Positions 11,036 through 24,769 are shown, numbered from the stretch's first letter. The stretch is DNA of 64,000 nt from Alitta virens (GCA_932294295.1 OW028573.1:68487829-68551828); one strand, 5' to 3'. Program-made: numbers and translations. Notes: generated from the letters alone by a model not told the origin.

Positions 11036-13489
11036 AAAGCACTAAATTCACCCACCCATCACGCTGTTCAACAATGTTGCAAGAGGCATGACTAATGCTT
11101 ATTCAAGATTTAGAAAATTGATAAGAAAGTTAGTAAAAAATTCTATAGGCAGGTAATCGTTTCTGGCGTGGCATATCTAGTCAAATTAAGATGTTAGTCA
11201 GTTTTTTTCTGTGTGGCCAACTCCTGATTCGAAACCGTGTCTGGTAACAAATCTTTATTCCGCGCCAAAGAAGCTGACACACAACGTCCATTTTAACAGT
11301 TCATCGAATATCAAAGCATCCATTTGTATCTCTTCGTCTCTTTAAATGTGTTTCTACTACGACTGGAAGGCCAAACTTTTACAGGTATTGAAGCTTGCTC
11401 GTTTGCAGAACGTGACGAGGCACCCACATTGTGGCAATTCCTGGCAATTCCTGGCACGATGCATCATCCCACACTTGAAATTCGCCAAAAGGAAAATCAT
11501 TGACACAAAGGAATTCTTAAAGATCTTCCGGCATAAATTTTGCATAAAGTGGAGATCCACTCATCAAGGAACACGTACCATCTTGCATAATTCAATTTCC
11601 CAACTCAATACATGCTGCTACTGGCAATTATGAGAGTGATGACTGCAGAAAAGGAAGCGAAATTAGAAGTGAAATTTACGAGGTTGCACTCTCAAATTTG
11701 ACAAGACGAAGGTGTCCTCGAATTACCCCAGTGAACATCTGACATGTCCTATTGCTATGATGATCCAGCTGATGTCTATAGCTCAATGTGACAATCGATC
11801 AAATACATAAATATCTATAATGATTTTATCAATGGTTCTGTTCCAGTTTAAATTGACGCATCTTCAATCGTTAATTTCATTTCCCTCAGTGTAGTAGTGC
11901 GCATGGGCCAAGAATCACAATAATGATATGCCAAAGAAACTGATACACTCATGTCATGTAAAAATCATAGTTTAAAATCATAATTTTGCTTATAACATCA
12001 ATCTTGCAATTGATCTGACCAAAATGAAATGAAATTTATTTGTAGTTGAGTCATCTGAAACTAGCTTACTTATTGACAAAATTTGTCTTAAAGTTTAAAG
12101 AATACAAAGTAATTTTAATATTGCTGATATTTAATTTGAATATAAATTCAGTTTTACCTGCTCTACCACATTTGCTATGGCCAAATCATCTTCAGACGTT
12201 CCTGTTCTTATTTTGAGTGTCTGCTATCTTGAAATTCAGTAAGTAATCTACTTCGTTTCAAATTAAATTGGGATATTAAATCCCTGCTGAACAGCTCACA
12301 CAAGCTTACTGTTCTGTTTTTTTTTTTTTACACAATGGAAACTAGTAATGTTCCAGGTAATTGCCATGCATTTGGCAGGTGTCAAAAAAATGTGTGACAG
12401 AGTCAGGCTGACATGACTTGAGGGGCGGAAATGGGACAGACAGCTGATGAAGGTCAAGGTGAAAGAAATATGATGCATAAATGCATGGAGAAAACATAGA
12501 AGTAATCTTAGCAAAGCAATAAACAGGATGAGGTTTAACCACTAATCCTGAAAATATATGCAGACACACAATGTACTAACAATAAATTAAAATGCTTCTT
12601 TAGAATTCTCATCTTGGTTATCAGCACATTCCTGTCTTTTCGTTGCCTTCATCTAAGATAAGAGTGAATTGTTTTGAAAAAGTTAGATGCATAGCTGGGC
12701 ATTTTTCGTGGAAAGACAAAGAACTTTCCACTGAGAGGAGATGCAGCTAGTGTCCAATAGAAAAAAAAAGAGCAGGAAATTGGTCATTCACAGCCTAGGC
12801 CTAGGACGCAACGTCGTAGACGTGGGTCTAGTGGATATAAAAGCATTGCAAGATAGGCGACGAAAATAGGTCAATCACTACGCATGTTAAATTTAACAAA
12901 GCGGCGAACAAAATAGTTCTTCATAATTCGTTCGGCCCGACGTTGTATCCTCTTGTTTAGTACAGGGACTTGGCCTATTGTTATCTTATGATTAATATCA
13001 ACCTTTCTACACTGTCAAATTACTTGCTCCCCTACGGGGTCCTTGCCCCTCCCGAATTCTACAAGACCCTCTCCTGCGGAAAGGTTTGATCGAGGGTCTT
13101 GGGGTCACGACAGGGTCATTCATCAAGCTTTTGTCGCTTCGCAGCCTAAACAGGGTGGACCACGAAGGGGTACAGAAAGCCTTGATACCTAGAAGGTGAT
13201 GCATCAATGCGGAATTGCGGTCATTGTACTTATACAATCTAAACTAGTTAATTATTTACTTGCAGCGACACAATCTATCTGCAGTCCATTGGCTAAACTG
13301 GTATTTCTACCTAACTTGCAATAAAGATCTGTCTAGACAGACTAGTTTTGTATTCCTGGGTTCGATTCCAGACCTTGTAGATAGCCCTAATAAAGACTCA
13401 ATAACAGGTTCATTCTTGGTTAATATAATGTTCAAACTTTACAAAAGACCTGGTTTACAATTAAAGTAAAAACTGGATGAATAATTGAT
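11036..13489. other. No gene recognised; locally CpG-richer patches
   Basis: 11340-11760 and 12780-13240 are more GC- and CpG-rich than their surroundings but hold only short unrelated frames. 13345-13390 has a B-box-like TGGGTTCGATTCCAGACC, shared with 16240-16270. Confidence 0.5.
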
Positions 13490-14985
13490 CTATTGATGAA
13501 CTATTATAAATTGGCTAGGATTGATTATATCACAATTGAAATCTGTGGGCAGAGATTTGTCTCCAAATAAAAGTAAATTGGAAGTTATTGGGAGTGGTGT
13601 TGTATTACTGACACTATTTAACAAGATTTTTCTATCGTTGGAATAGTTCGGACACTCGAGGAAAATGTGGTTAATATTTTCTGCAGAAGTGCCACAGTTA
13701 CAAAATGGGGAATTAATACACTCTTTCACATATAAATGAGCATCAAGATCTGAGAAACCCAAGCCGGAGCTGTACCAACCTAACTTCTGCCTTTCAGGGT
13801 AATCTCAAAGGCAGAAGTAAAGTTCTAATAAATGAAGTTATTTTAATTTCTCCTAGAAGGTCACACAACTCGTGCTTGACTTCACAGACAAATCAAGGTC
13901 ATTCCATAAGGAAATTGAACTGGGCACAAAAGATCTTTCATACAATTCTTTCCTCATATGAGGGGAAGATTAATATTAAAGTTCATTTAGACCTCCATTG
14001 CCATAATTGTGCATTGGTCTAATGGACTAATAATAGTGCGCAGATAATAAGGGCATGTATTGTTGAAATCTGGTAAAACTTTGTCAGTTTGTGAAAGCAT
14101 CTACGCTTGGAAAGTGTAGACCAGCCCAATTCATTATAAAGAGCCTCATGAGAAGTATATCTCTTGGCACCAGTGGCAATACGTGCTGCCTCAAGATTTA
14201 CAGCTTCGAGTTCGTTAGATAACTCCTCAATACAACTATCAAAAAATATGTCACCATATTCAACAAGAGGTCTAACAAAGGTGAAATAGCATTAAGTTAG
14301 GACACGTCTGGAGGCTGTGTACTTGACTCTTTTGAGAAGACCAAGATGTTTGTTTGCCTTAGAAATAATACCACAGATATGCTTGTCCCAAGAAAGATCA
14401 CTCTGAAGTGTCAAACCCAAATGAGTATGAGTGAAGACCTCTGAAAGAGTAACATTGCCAGTTTGACAGGAGGGACATTGGTTCTTTCCTGCTTGGTACT
14501 AAATACCATAAAGACAGTTTTTTTTTTCAGCATTGACTTCTTCACCCATTCATCTTTATTTTCGAAAGTATTATCAGCAAAGAGATACACATCACTAAGT
14601 AGGTTAACTGTAATATCGTTAATATAAATTAAAAATATAAAGGTCCCAGCACATACCCTTGTGGGACACCAGCTGGTATATTTAATAAATTAGATCTACA
14701 GGCTTCAAGGGTCACGCTGTTTGCGATCAGAAAGGTAGGACTCAATCTAATTGAAAATGTTTCTAACAATACCAATTGCATGAAGTATGTATAAAAGTCC
14801 CTTGTGCCAAACCTTATCAAAGGTTTTAGTGAGATCTAACAACACAGCAATGACCTCTTCATTAATATCAAGAGATTTATGAAGCTTGTCCAAGTAGGGC
14901 TTTACGTCCTGTATTTCTGCACCAGTTGGGCTAATTAGGACAGGCAGAGACCATGACAATGAGACAAAGGATGAAACAGCCATCC
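13490..14985 (-). pseudogene. Jockey-like non-LTR reverse transcriptase, decayed
   Basis: In minus order: VIAVLLDLTKTFDKVWHKGL, GVPQGYVLGPL, a FADN remnant of the catalytic FADD box, LGLTLQSDLSWDKHI, RPLVEYGDIFFDSC, SLWNDLDLSVK and a C-terminal zinc-knuckle-like FCNCG...H-x4-C segment. Each block matches a non-LTR RT in correct order, but several frame changes and the FADN substitution break it. A SINE abuts its 5' end (14905-15067). Confidence 0.9.
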
Positions 14986-15067
14986 AACTTAGGCTCGACC
15001 GGGAATCGAACCCGGGACCCAGCGGTTGGAAGCCCAGAGCACTACCTCTGAGCTAGGCCCCCGCCCT
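14905..15067 (-). mobile_element. tRNA-derived SINE, family 1, well-preserved head
   Basis: The minus strand has an A-box (CCTAGCTCAGAGGTAGTGCT), a Gly(TCC)-like anticodon region (GGGCTTCCAACC) and a B-box (CCCGGGTTCGATTCCCGG). The shared body and tail GCAGAAATACAGGACGTAAA follow. The acceptor stem does not pair fully, so it is a SINE head rather than a functional tRNA. Confidence 0.85.
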
Positions 15068-15094
15068 TTATAGATAGATAGATAGATATACTTG

Positions 15095-15165
15095 TCCTCT
15101 AATGCAAGTTCTTGCCACTATCGAGGGTTGATTGATGAGGTGACACAGGAGTCCACCCATGTTAC
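15095..15165 (-). mobile_element. 3' end of SINE family 2
   Basis: The reverse complement matches the tail at 50160-50250 (CAAGTTCTTGCCACTATCGA ... GATTGATGAGGTGA). An ATCT/AGAT microsatellite (15064-15090) follows, joining it to the family 1 SINE head. Confidence 0.7.
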
Positions 15166-16408
15166 AAATGAAATGGCATTATTGAAACTGTCACATTTAA
15201 TTCCGATTCAGCCGTTAAATAAATGGAATGTCACATCTTGCCGTTTGCACCTGTTTTATTGCGATACTGTTTATTATATTAATTGTTTTCCCGGAAATGA
15301 GAACATTGTACCTGGAGCTACGTGTTAAGTGCGTGATATCTTGTTTTGTTACTAATCTGCCCGTTGATATTGTTTAATCGAACAACTAAGTACTTCTTTA
15401 CAGTATATATGTCTAATTCCAAAATGACTGACAATTTTATTTCTTTATCAACATTTATTATATTTCCACATTAGATACTTTCATGTTTTGAGATGTCTAA
15501 AACGGGAAATAGGTACTCAAGCTAGCAATGATAGAATATTTTGACCAAAATATGTTGCACACAATTCGAACCATAGTTAACGGATAATTCGAATAGCTTG
15601 TTGATTTCATTCACATGCAAACATGGAATATTTGGTTTATATATTAAAAGTAAAAGATTAAGAACATGAAATAAATATCATTGTAAATATAAAATTCATA
15701 ATAAAAATTAATATTATCAAAATTAAAACCATCAATCACACAGTCACCATTTCTAAAATCAATTAATTCTAAAATCACAGGGTTCATACTATCAGTCTTC
15801 TATTTTTTCAGTCTGAGGTAATTCTGTATTATAGCATTGTCAGGAACATTCAAATATCTAGCAATAACATGCATATTACTCTCAATAATAGTCCTCGAAG
15901 TTAACAAGTCCATAATTGTCGGGATAAATGTCATGGGCAAAATTAAAAAGAAAAGAAAGTAAGCTAATTGCTGAGGAAAAGGCATCTACAGACTGCAACG
16001 TAACACCAAATAATAAAATTTTCACGAAATTAAAAAAAATACGAACTGCTGGGCGATGAAATGAATAATCAAAACAAGCTGAGAAATTTTGTGTGACACA
16101 CTATTTCATGGTGAATGTAATTTCAAATGTATGATCTTTATTGAATAACAAGACGAACTGGTGAAGCAACATAAGAACAGTTATTTTGGTATCTAAGTTA
16201 AACAGAAGCAGTTTTGTCCTCGACTAATCTGGTATTCCTGGGTTCGATTCCACACCTTGTGCTGTAGATAACCATACATGGCTGCCTGAATACGTTGAAA
16301 CCAAAGTCAGTGAGGTTGAATATACTAAAACTATGAAGCTGTAAAAGTGACATCCTGTTGCGTGGCATGAGGTCGCATTTCACTCAATTTTTTTTGTGAA
16401 TTTTGTGT
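15166..16408. other. AT-rich intergenic sequence, nothing supported
   Basis: Short frames only. A B-box-like GGGTTCGATTCCACACC lies at 16240. Confidence 0.5.
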
Positions 16409-16699
16409 GCATCAGTGGTGTCCTGAGCCAGTGGCAGTTCACTTGAACTTTAGGTGAATTTCACTTGAACTTCTAGTGAAGTTCACTTGAAGTTCCATTG
16501 TGATTCACTTAAACTTAGCGCTAATTGTGAGTGAACTTAACGCTAATTTCTAGTGAACTGTGTGCTAATTTCTAGTGAACTGTACCCTAACTTTGCGCTA
16601 ACTTTGCGCTCATTTACAATTTATTTAATTGCCTCTAACTTCCTTAATTCTTGTCAAATTTTAATGTAAAAAACAAAATATTGACAAAGATCTGCTCTA

Positions 16700-16880
16700 C
16701 GTGAGTCCTCTCCTCCTCCTCCTTCCCCTTCATCTTATCTCCTCCTCCTCATCTCCCAGCCTCCTCCTCCTCCTCCGTCTCCTCCTCCTCCTCCGTCTCC
16801 TCCTCCTCCTCAGTCTCCTCCTCCTCCGTCTCCTCCTCCTCCTCCTCCTCCCCCTCCTCCTCCGTCTCCTCCTCCTCATT
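16700..16880 (+). repeat. CTC microsatellite
   Basis: About 180 bp of CTCCTCCTC with CCGT interruptions, inside the AGTGAACTT motif array. Short inverted AGTGGTGT/ACACCACT motifs lie at 16411 and 16926. Confidence 0.95.
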
Positions 16881-17785
16881 TCAAGAGAACTGTGATCTAA
16901 TTTCAAGTGAAATATAGACTAAAAGCCTACACCACTAAAATATAGACTAAACACAAGGCGAAGGTCGTATAGGTATGGACAGAATCTGCCATTTATTTGG
17001 CGACATAAATGGACAATCAAACAACTGCATGAACGTGATGCTCCCATGGACACCCAATGGCAAGACTCAACATGAGGTAATATTGATACATCAGTTAGAT
17101 AAATGCACTTATATTGATAGTTTTAATGAACAAGCATTCCTTATGCACAATAAGCTCAAGTTCAAACAATATTATCGAATTAAATGAAACAGGAGGGCAA
17201 AAGCACCTCCCATGCACAATATCATGCAGCTCAAACGAGCCAATACAAATGAAAATGCAATGAAAGCACAAAAAATGAAAGCACCTGAACATAAATGCTA
17301 ACATCTTAAATGTATGGTATAAACAGAGAATGCATACAATGCGCATAAATTCAAGCAGCACCGAGCACCGGAAAGGGGAGTATCTAATTTATTTAGATTA
17401 ACTAAATTTATTAATTTAACTAATAAATAATATTTAAATGCACAAAAGCTGCAAAATATCTAATAAAAAAACTGGTCCATCCAATTTCACCATCAATTGC
17501 AGGAACTATAAGTGCATTTTATAAACCAAATATACCAAGAAATTTGGATTTCTGAAGCCCGTTATAACATAGGAAATAATCTACCTTCTGAGTGGAAATG
17601 TATGGCTATTATAACTGAAAATCGGGTGGAAAACTTGAGAAGATTGGGTGGGGTCTTCTCCAAATGTTTTTATTTTTTACAGCATTAAAATCAGACAAGA
17701 ATTATATGTATAAGGCAGACAAACGGAATCACTATAACTTCAAGCAAAGTAAGCGCTAAGCTTGCGCTAAGTTATTATTGTTCCC

Positions 17786-19200
17786 CAAACAGTAGGAATT
17801 GTAGCAATTGATCTTTCTAAAGCATTTGACTGCATGTCTCATAGTCTATTAATTACTAAACTTAGTGCATATGGCTTTAGTATGGATGCTTGCAAAATGA
17901 TTAAGTCATATCTAGTTGCAAGATTGCAACGAGTCAAATTAGGGGACACATTTTCTGAATGGGTAACAAACGTCAAGGGCGTTCCACAAGGATCTATCCT
18001 CGGCCCCCTGTTGTTCAACATTTTTATAAATGATCTCTTGTTCATCAATTTAAGCTCAAAGATTTATAACTATGCAGATGACAATACACTTTCCTACGTT
18101 AGCTCTGACTTAAATGAAGTAAAGATAAAGCTTGAACAGGACTGCTTAAATGTCATGGAATGGTTCCAAGCAAATCACATGAAAGCCAACTCTGAAAAAT
18201 TTCAAGTAATGTTTCTTAACAAAAATGACATAACTAGTAATCACACCTTGGTGATAAATAATGAGTGCATTAGGTCACTGTCATCCATAAATGTGCTAGG
18301 CATAGGGATTGATAAATATCTAAACTTCAGTATCCACTTAGATGATGTATGTAATCAGACAAGTAAGCAAATCAATGCCTTAAAAATAATTAAACATTAT
18401 TTGGACAAACAATGTAAAAACACCATATATAACAGCTATATAAGTAGCAATTTCAACTACTGTCCCCTTGTATGGATGTTTACAGGCAAACTAAACTTAG
18501 ATAAACTCGAAAATGTAAACAAAAGAGCTTTAAGATTTATTGAAAATCAAAATGATATGCCATATGAAGAACTATGTCAAGAAGCAAAGAAATTTACAGT
18601 AAACCGAAGATGCATAAAATCAGCAGCAATACAAATGTACAAAATAAAGAACAAAATGGCCCCCTTGTACTTACAAGAAATCTTTTCTGTAAGGGAAGAC
18701 ATTTATAATTTGAGGGCAAATGACACTTTCAGTATCCCACAGTTTAACTCCATTAAATATGGCAAAAAAGTCTGAGGTACTATGGAGCAAAATTATGGGC
18801 GAATATCCCGAGTAAAATTAGAAGCAAAGTCTCACTGAGCAGCTTCAAATCTGCTGTGACTGACTGGTTACATAATCAAAATGACATTATGAATATTAAT
18901 TTTTTATAAATTACAATCTTACACAAAATGTAGAAATGACTAGTCAAATGCATTGATTTATTAAAGAGCTGTTTGTGATAACTTGTAACAATGCTGACTC
19001 AAAAGGTGCTGAACCTAAAATGAAGTGCTATACAGAAATGTGCTATATTTATTATATATTTGTTAGTCCTATTAGATTTATGTATTATTATTAGTATGTC
19101 GTACAGAAGCTTCTGCTTGGTTCCTGTATTTTGTCTTGAACAATGTATGTGATTCCGTGAATTGAAACGACAATAAATAAAATTTTACTACTACTACTAA
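17786..19200 (+). pseudogene. CR1/L2-like LINE reverse transcriptase with 3' tail
   Basis: Same family as the minus-strand copy at 2.4-3.5 kb. It reads VAIDLSKAFDC, GVPQGSILGPLLFNIFINDL, IYNYADDNTLSY and NVLGIGIDKYLNF, ending WLHNQNDIMNINFL-stop at 18907-18909. A frameshift in an A-run at about 18768-18772 separates the last 45 residues. The 3' UTR runs to AATAAATAAAATTTTACTAC repeats. The 5' end is truncated inside an array of GCGCTAA motifs, which resumes after the tail, so the insertion site is visible. Confidence 0.93.
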
Positions 19201-19435
19201 ATGTGCTGATGTTAAATATTATTCCCAATAAAGAACTTTAACTTGAACTTTAACTTGAACTTGAAGTTAACACTAAAAGTCAAGTTAACACTAAGTTCAC
19301 TATAAATTAGGGCTAGATTAGCGCTAAGTTATCCTTAAATTTAAGTGAAGTTTGAGCGCAGTTTGAGTTTTGAAGAGTAATTGGAAATGAGTCACTCGAA
19401 ACTAGCGCTCAGTTCGCTAGAAATTAGAAACGCCA

Positions 19436-20449
19436 TGTGCCTTTTACAGCTTCATGCAAAACCTATACTCTGGTACTTTGGCAAATACGTGTTGAATTCA
19501 GTTGGACCACCTGCTTTCATCTGAGTGATAATCAGGCGAACTATATTTGCAATGATGGTTTAGGTCCAGTTTTAATTGACTTTAATTACAGTGTCTTTCT
19601 ATGTACAGTCACACATTAAATGTTTCTTTCTGTGTGCCATACCATCTGTACATTGTTCACTTATCACACTTTTAACTATTAATGGACAAAAAGCACTTGT
19701 GCTTATGTGACTTGATTTTACTCTAATCCATGTAAATAATGATTGCCTTATGCCAGACTAGAAACCTCTGAAAGGGATTTAACTTGGCAACAGATCTGAT
19801 GAATGAATCTCGATTGAAGTTAAATATCAACTTCTATTTGGGTGATCAGACTTGTTTGAATTTGGTTTGTACAGTCTATAGGGTGTTAGAATCATGTACA
19901 TTAAAAAATTTGAATTAAAATGTCATTAAAAGAAGAGAAAAAATAAAAATCAATTTAGCAATGGTTCCAGCCACTAAGTAAAAGTTATTTACGTAGATGA
20001 TTATAGTTAACATCATATCAGCAATTCTATTTACAATATGATATTGTTTTACATACACATTTATACATGTAGGTAGATATATATCACAAGCTCATCAACA
20101 AGCATCACATCACATACAGTAGTAACCTAGGTATATCTAACACATTATGTCTGCAGTTTCAATCAGTTTATATACAATTGTTCGGGAAGATTTGTTCCGA
20201 AGGTCACTTTTTTAATGATTTGAAGATTCAGAATTTGACTGTACAACCCTTGGAGAGGGATGATTGCAAACTTAGACATCAGTATTTAAAAGAAATCTAC
20301 CTAGGACTTTCAGCAGCTCAGGCTTCTTAGAAGTCATTATCCCTGTAAACTTTCTTATGTTATATAATGTGTCGAAGTTATCAATATATTTCCTGGCTGC
20401 CTCCTTTAATTTCGTTCTATATACAAAGAAATTGTTTTTGGTGCCGTGT
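19436..20449. other. Intergenic, nothing supported
   Basis: No coding or repeat structure recognised between the array and the microsatellite. Confidence 0.5.
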
Positions 20450-20605
20450 TACCTATCCCTATCTATCTATCTATCTATCTATCTGCCTATATATCTATCT
20501 TTCTATCTATCTATCTATCTATTTCTCTTTCTATCTATCAATCTATCTGTCTATTTATCTATCTACCTATCATTCAATCTATCTCTATCTGTCTATCTAT
20601 CTCTA

Positions 20606-20640
<35 letters not shown>

Positions 20641-20706
20641 GTCTGTCTATCTGTCTGTCTGTCTGTTTGTCTGTCTGGCTGCCTAGCTGTCTGTCTGTCT
20701 GTCTAG

Positions 20707-20738
<32 letters not shown>

Positions 20739-20755
20739 TTATCTATCTATCTGCA
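20450..20755 (+). repeat. ATCT/GTCT tetranucleotide microsatellite
   Basis: About 300 bp of interleaved CTAT and CTGT units. The three overlapping long frames across it (YLSIYLS-, LSVCLSV-type) are repeat translations, not genes. Confidence 0.97.
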
Positions 20756-22924
20756 TATTTCGAGAAGGCTTGGGTTTATACTGTTATTTACTTACAAAAT
20801 TACAAAATCTATATTAAGCTCTGAATCTCAGTAAACAAAATTGTACTGATTATATAATTCTTACAGGAATATGTTTTTGTAAAATAGTCCAGTTTCGCAG
20901 CTGCCACGTTTACACAGTACTTCGTTATTTCCCTGAGCTACAGTCTGTCGTTTTTGGTATAAGGCTTTGGGGCTCATGCAGCAAATGGTTCTGTAATAGT
21001 TGACGGTAATCACAGCTACAGGCAATATGCAATATGAACTAAAAAAAACCACATCCGCTTGTCTGAAACCATCTATACTGACAGTTTACACCAGACGACT
21101 TGCATTCTTGCCAAATTACTCCTATGCTTTCTGAAATTTTCCAGGACGTAGTTGCCAGGGACTGCACATGCAGCTCTGGTACTTGAGATACAGACAATTA
21201 ATATCTCAGTCATTATTTTTCTGCCTTGCAGATATAGACTGTACATACTTGTAAATTTACATATTGAACTGATATTAACCTTGTCATAACAAGCTGTACT
21301 AACTGCACTTCATTTTTGTTTTTTTACTTTATTTATTTGTCACTAAATGAATCAAATTTCAATCATATTTCAATAGTCTTTTTTTCTTTTCATTTATAAT
21401 GTAAGGGGTGTGTGAAATTGTACAGCTTTTTAGTAAGCTAGTGCACATCTCCCACAGTATGCTTATGTATTTTATTGGTTATGTCATGTAATAACTGTAT
21501 TGCTACATACTGTGTAGAAATTTAAAATCTTGAAAATTTGCAGCTTTGAAAAATTTATTCCGACTGATATACACATTTTCATTAAAAGCATATATATATA
21601 TATATATATATATCCATAATCCACAAAAAAAGAAAAGAGAAAACCTGGAGATAGATGGCTTCCTTATAATTAAAGAAAAAGTGATGAAATGGCATGGAAC
21701 TTCCGAATTGAAGACTGCATTATTGAGGCATCTTGGGAAGAAAATGCCATATACAATTAATTATACATACATTGAAAGTTTTAGTACATGTAAATGTGTA
21801 TAAAAGAAAAAAGACAAATTTCCATTAGAAGATAACAAAAAAACCTATCACATGTTTAGTTTATTTAGTTTTTTTTATATATAAATAGTACAAAAATAAG
21901 ATAAAGATAAAATATTCACATTCATACACACAACAATGTATACCACCTGACTTATATCATTTTATTATATTAATAAGCCATGACTGACAGCTAGGAATGC
22001 ATAGGATCAAGTACATGCCAACTTGTAACGCAATTGTAGTCAAAATATTTCGGAAAACGTGTAGGAAATGTCTGCTTCTAGAATGACTGCCCCCCCCCTT
22101 CAATACAGTGAATTTATTGTAAAAAAACAAAACAAAAACCAGTGGATTAAGAAAAATTAAATGGGACATATCTACAGTCAAATTCGATTTAATTTGAATC
22201 CACAGGACACATCTTGGATTTACATATTCTGAACCAGCAGGAGTTTTCACAGATTTTACACTGTGAAAATCAGGATTATTATATCCATGCAGTGATGGAA
22301 TTGTTTGTCTTCGTGTATTGTGAATACTTAGTGCATAAATTTAGGTGTTTTTTTAAAGTACCAAAATTGTTGATTTTTCAAATATATTGCCATTTTAATT
22401 AAATACAAACTGGTAAGTATACAGGCGTGGCCATAAGTTCTCGCACACTTGCAGCTATAGATGGTGACTATGGTGCATTTTTGATCTTGCATTATATGGA
22501 CTTGGGTTTGCGATGACCCGCATGTCGGTCAGATTGTCCCTCCCTTTTGTCTCTCTGTCTGTCTGCCAACCACACTCATAGACATGATAACTTCAGGTCC
22601 ATTGATGCTAGGCTCATGCAGCTACCTACAATATACCTTAGAGGAAGACCTTGAATGAGTTAAAGAATGGACGACTTGGACTGTTTTTAGGTCACAAGGG
22701 ATAAACTCATCCAGAACCTTGTGACTCTTCACTCAACTCCTGCTGGCAAAACATGTGAAAAACAATATTAACTTATTTCTCATATTGGCATGATTTTAAT
22801 GCAAATGTGTTTTCAGAACAGTAAATATGATCCCTAAAGAAAATAATTCAATAAAAGGGGTCATAAATAAAAAAGTAAGTCAGTTTCATCTAAAATTGAC
22901 ATTTGCAATTCCATATTTTTTTAA
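20756..22924. other. Intergenic AT-rich sequence
   Basis: Contains a (TA)n tract at 21590-21613 and an unclassified transposon-like segment at about 22430-22760 beginning GGCGTGGCCATAAGTTCTCG. No gene recognised. Confidence 0.45.
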
Positions 22925-23017
22925 ACCCAGATAGCATTCCAAATAAATTCAACGTCGGCGCAACGTACATGTACGTATATGGAAATGATGCTGGTCCAAT
23001 TTGGAATGTTATCTGGG
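22925..23017. mobile_element. 93-bp palindromic MITE-like element
   Basis: Ends are CCCAGATAGCATTCCAAAT and ATTTGGAATGTTATCTGGG, near-perfect inverted repeats, with GTCGGCGCAACGT in the centre. Same type as 38233-38334. Confidence 0.8.
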
Positions 23018-24769
23018 AAATGCCTTTCAAAGAGCATATGTAACACAGAACTTTGAGAATGTAAATTCATACAATGAAGGGCTTGCTATAGATCTCTGTG
23101 GTTTGGACTCAATCAGAGGCAAGACTGAATGAGTCAGTTGATGGAGATATTTTTTAGTCTGTATCGCCCCATTCACCAATAAATTTAATCTCATCGTAAA
23201 TGATTGGTCGCAACTGCCAGATTGAATGCGACTCATCCCATTTCAAATCAAATTTCTTTGCCACAAATATAATGCATATAGTATCTGATTTCATAAATAT
23301 TTAAATTTTATTCAAGTTGCAAAAGTCATTTTTCCAACGTATTTAGCAAGATCAGCAATATCTTATGTTGGAAAGGAGAAGAACTGACTGGGAAATAAAT
23401 AATTGCAAATACTTCTCTGACAATACCTAAATCAGGAAAAAAAATCTAGATCCAATTAACGATATTGCTTTCCCTTGTGTATGCTCCAGGGAAGGATGGG
23501 GAGAAGCATTTGTCGAAAGTTATCACATATTGTGCAATACGTTATTATCTGATGCGACCAAGCGCGCCAATGCTGCCAACTGCATGGTATTGTATTAGCT
23601 GATTGGGAATGTCGGCTGCATGGTCAGTCATGCATGACTACTTGTCACGTAACAAACACTGCTAGCTTTTATAAATGGACAATTAGAATTTGACTTGACC
23701 ACTTCCCCACCTCATATAATTGGTACTTTCATCACAAAGAGAAGCAAATATTTCAAGTAGCTGCTGATTCTGAATACTTTGTATTAATTTCTCATAATTT
23801 GCTTCAAACATATGACTTTTTTTTATTTTGGTGTGTTCAATGCAACTGCGCCTGCGCCATTCACAACTGTTAAACCAATTTCCCCCGAATACAGAAAACA
23901 GACTCAACCACCCTTGGTACTAATTAATTCCAACTGAAACAAAATTACATTATGCACAAATACATCACATGTATTTTAGATATTGTATTTAAGAATTTCA
24001 GATGTCCTCAGGACGTCTAACACTGTCCCTGTTTTGGCTCTCAGACAAATGATTTTTATTTAAGCAAGTAGCTACAATTGGTATTTTAAAAACATAACTA
24101 TTTTTAAATGTTGGTGGCTAGGGAGACCCTCATTAAGTCAGCTATTACCGACGCTATCGTGAGGGCCCCCCTTTACAGGTTTATAATTGCATAATTTCTG
24201 CTTTGCTTCAAGTTAATAAATGAATAACTTATTTAACTCAATGTTTGGATAAAAAAAAATATCAGACCATATGCACTTAGAATCCCTTTCTGATTTTTAA
24301 AACCCTTTGCAAGTCTGTGTTTGACATTATTAAGAGGATAGGAGTGCAATGTTAACTTGGCTAGAATGAGATATACTGCAGCTCATTCTGAATTGCTGAA
24401 ACACCAACAAATTGCTAACCCATGCATGTGTAATGATCCCATCGATAACTAATCACGCAGGAGTAAAATTTGAGATATCTTACAAGAGTAACCAAATAAG
24501 CGATTAATGCACAATAGTAATTCAGTTTGAGGAATTAGTTAAAGTTCAAGAAAAGTTATACTCTCGAAAGACTCACATATGTGTAATGATAAACACCGAT
24601 AAGCAAGACATAATATACATATAGTGCGTTGACTATGTCCCTGACTTCCGCTTTAAATAATGAGTTGAAAGGCATATGTCACATGGTCAATAACAAGGAC
24701 TATACAGCATTGTTATTTTAAGGGCATTTGCATTGATGATAAATTTGAAAAACGAAAAATATGACATGT
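23018..24769. other. Intergenic, nothing supported
   Basis: Short frames only; no motif or repeat assigned. Confidence 0.45.

Larger units (their letters stand above)
16409..19435. repeat. Degenerate GTGAACTT / GCGCTAA array split by a LINE
   Basis: Motifs AGTGAACTT, GTTCACTTGAA and TTAGCGCTAA recur at 16425-16620, 16885-16940, 17745-17785 and 19235-19435, in both orientations. The LINE at 17786-19200 interrupts the array. Confidence 0.7.

Noticed and set aside
15003..15067. Apparent tRNA-Gly gene on the minus strand
   Set aside because: The acceptor and anticodon stems pair poorly, and the sequence continues into a body shared with two other repeat copies, so it is a SINE head.
16701..16895. 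Leu-rich 64-codon frame resembling a signal or membrane segment
   Set aside because: Pure translation of a CTC microsatellite.
20357..20834. Three overlapping long frames with Leu/Ser/Tyr/Cys repeats, looking like membrane proteins
   Set aside because: They are translations of an ATCT/GTCT microsatellite in all three frames.
22430..22465. GGCGTGGCCATAAGTTCTCG as a mariner-type terminus
   Set aside because: No matching inverted end or target duplication found within several kb.
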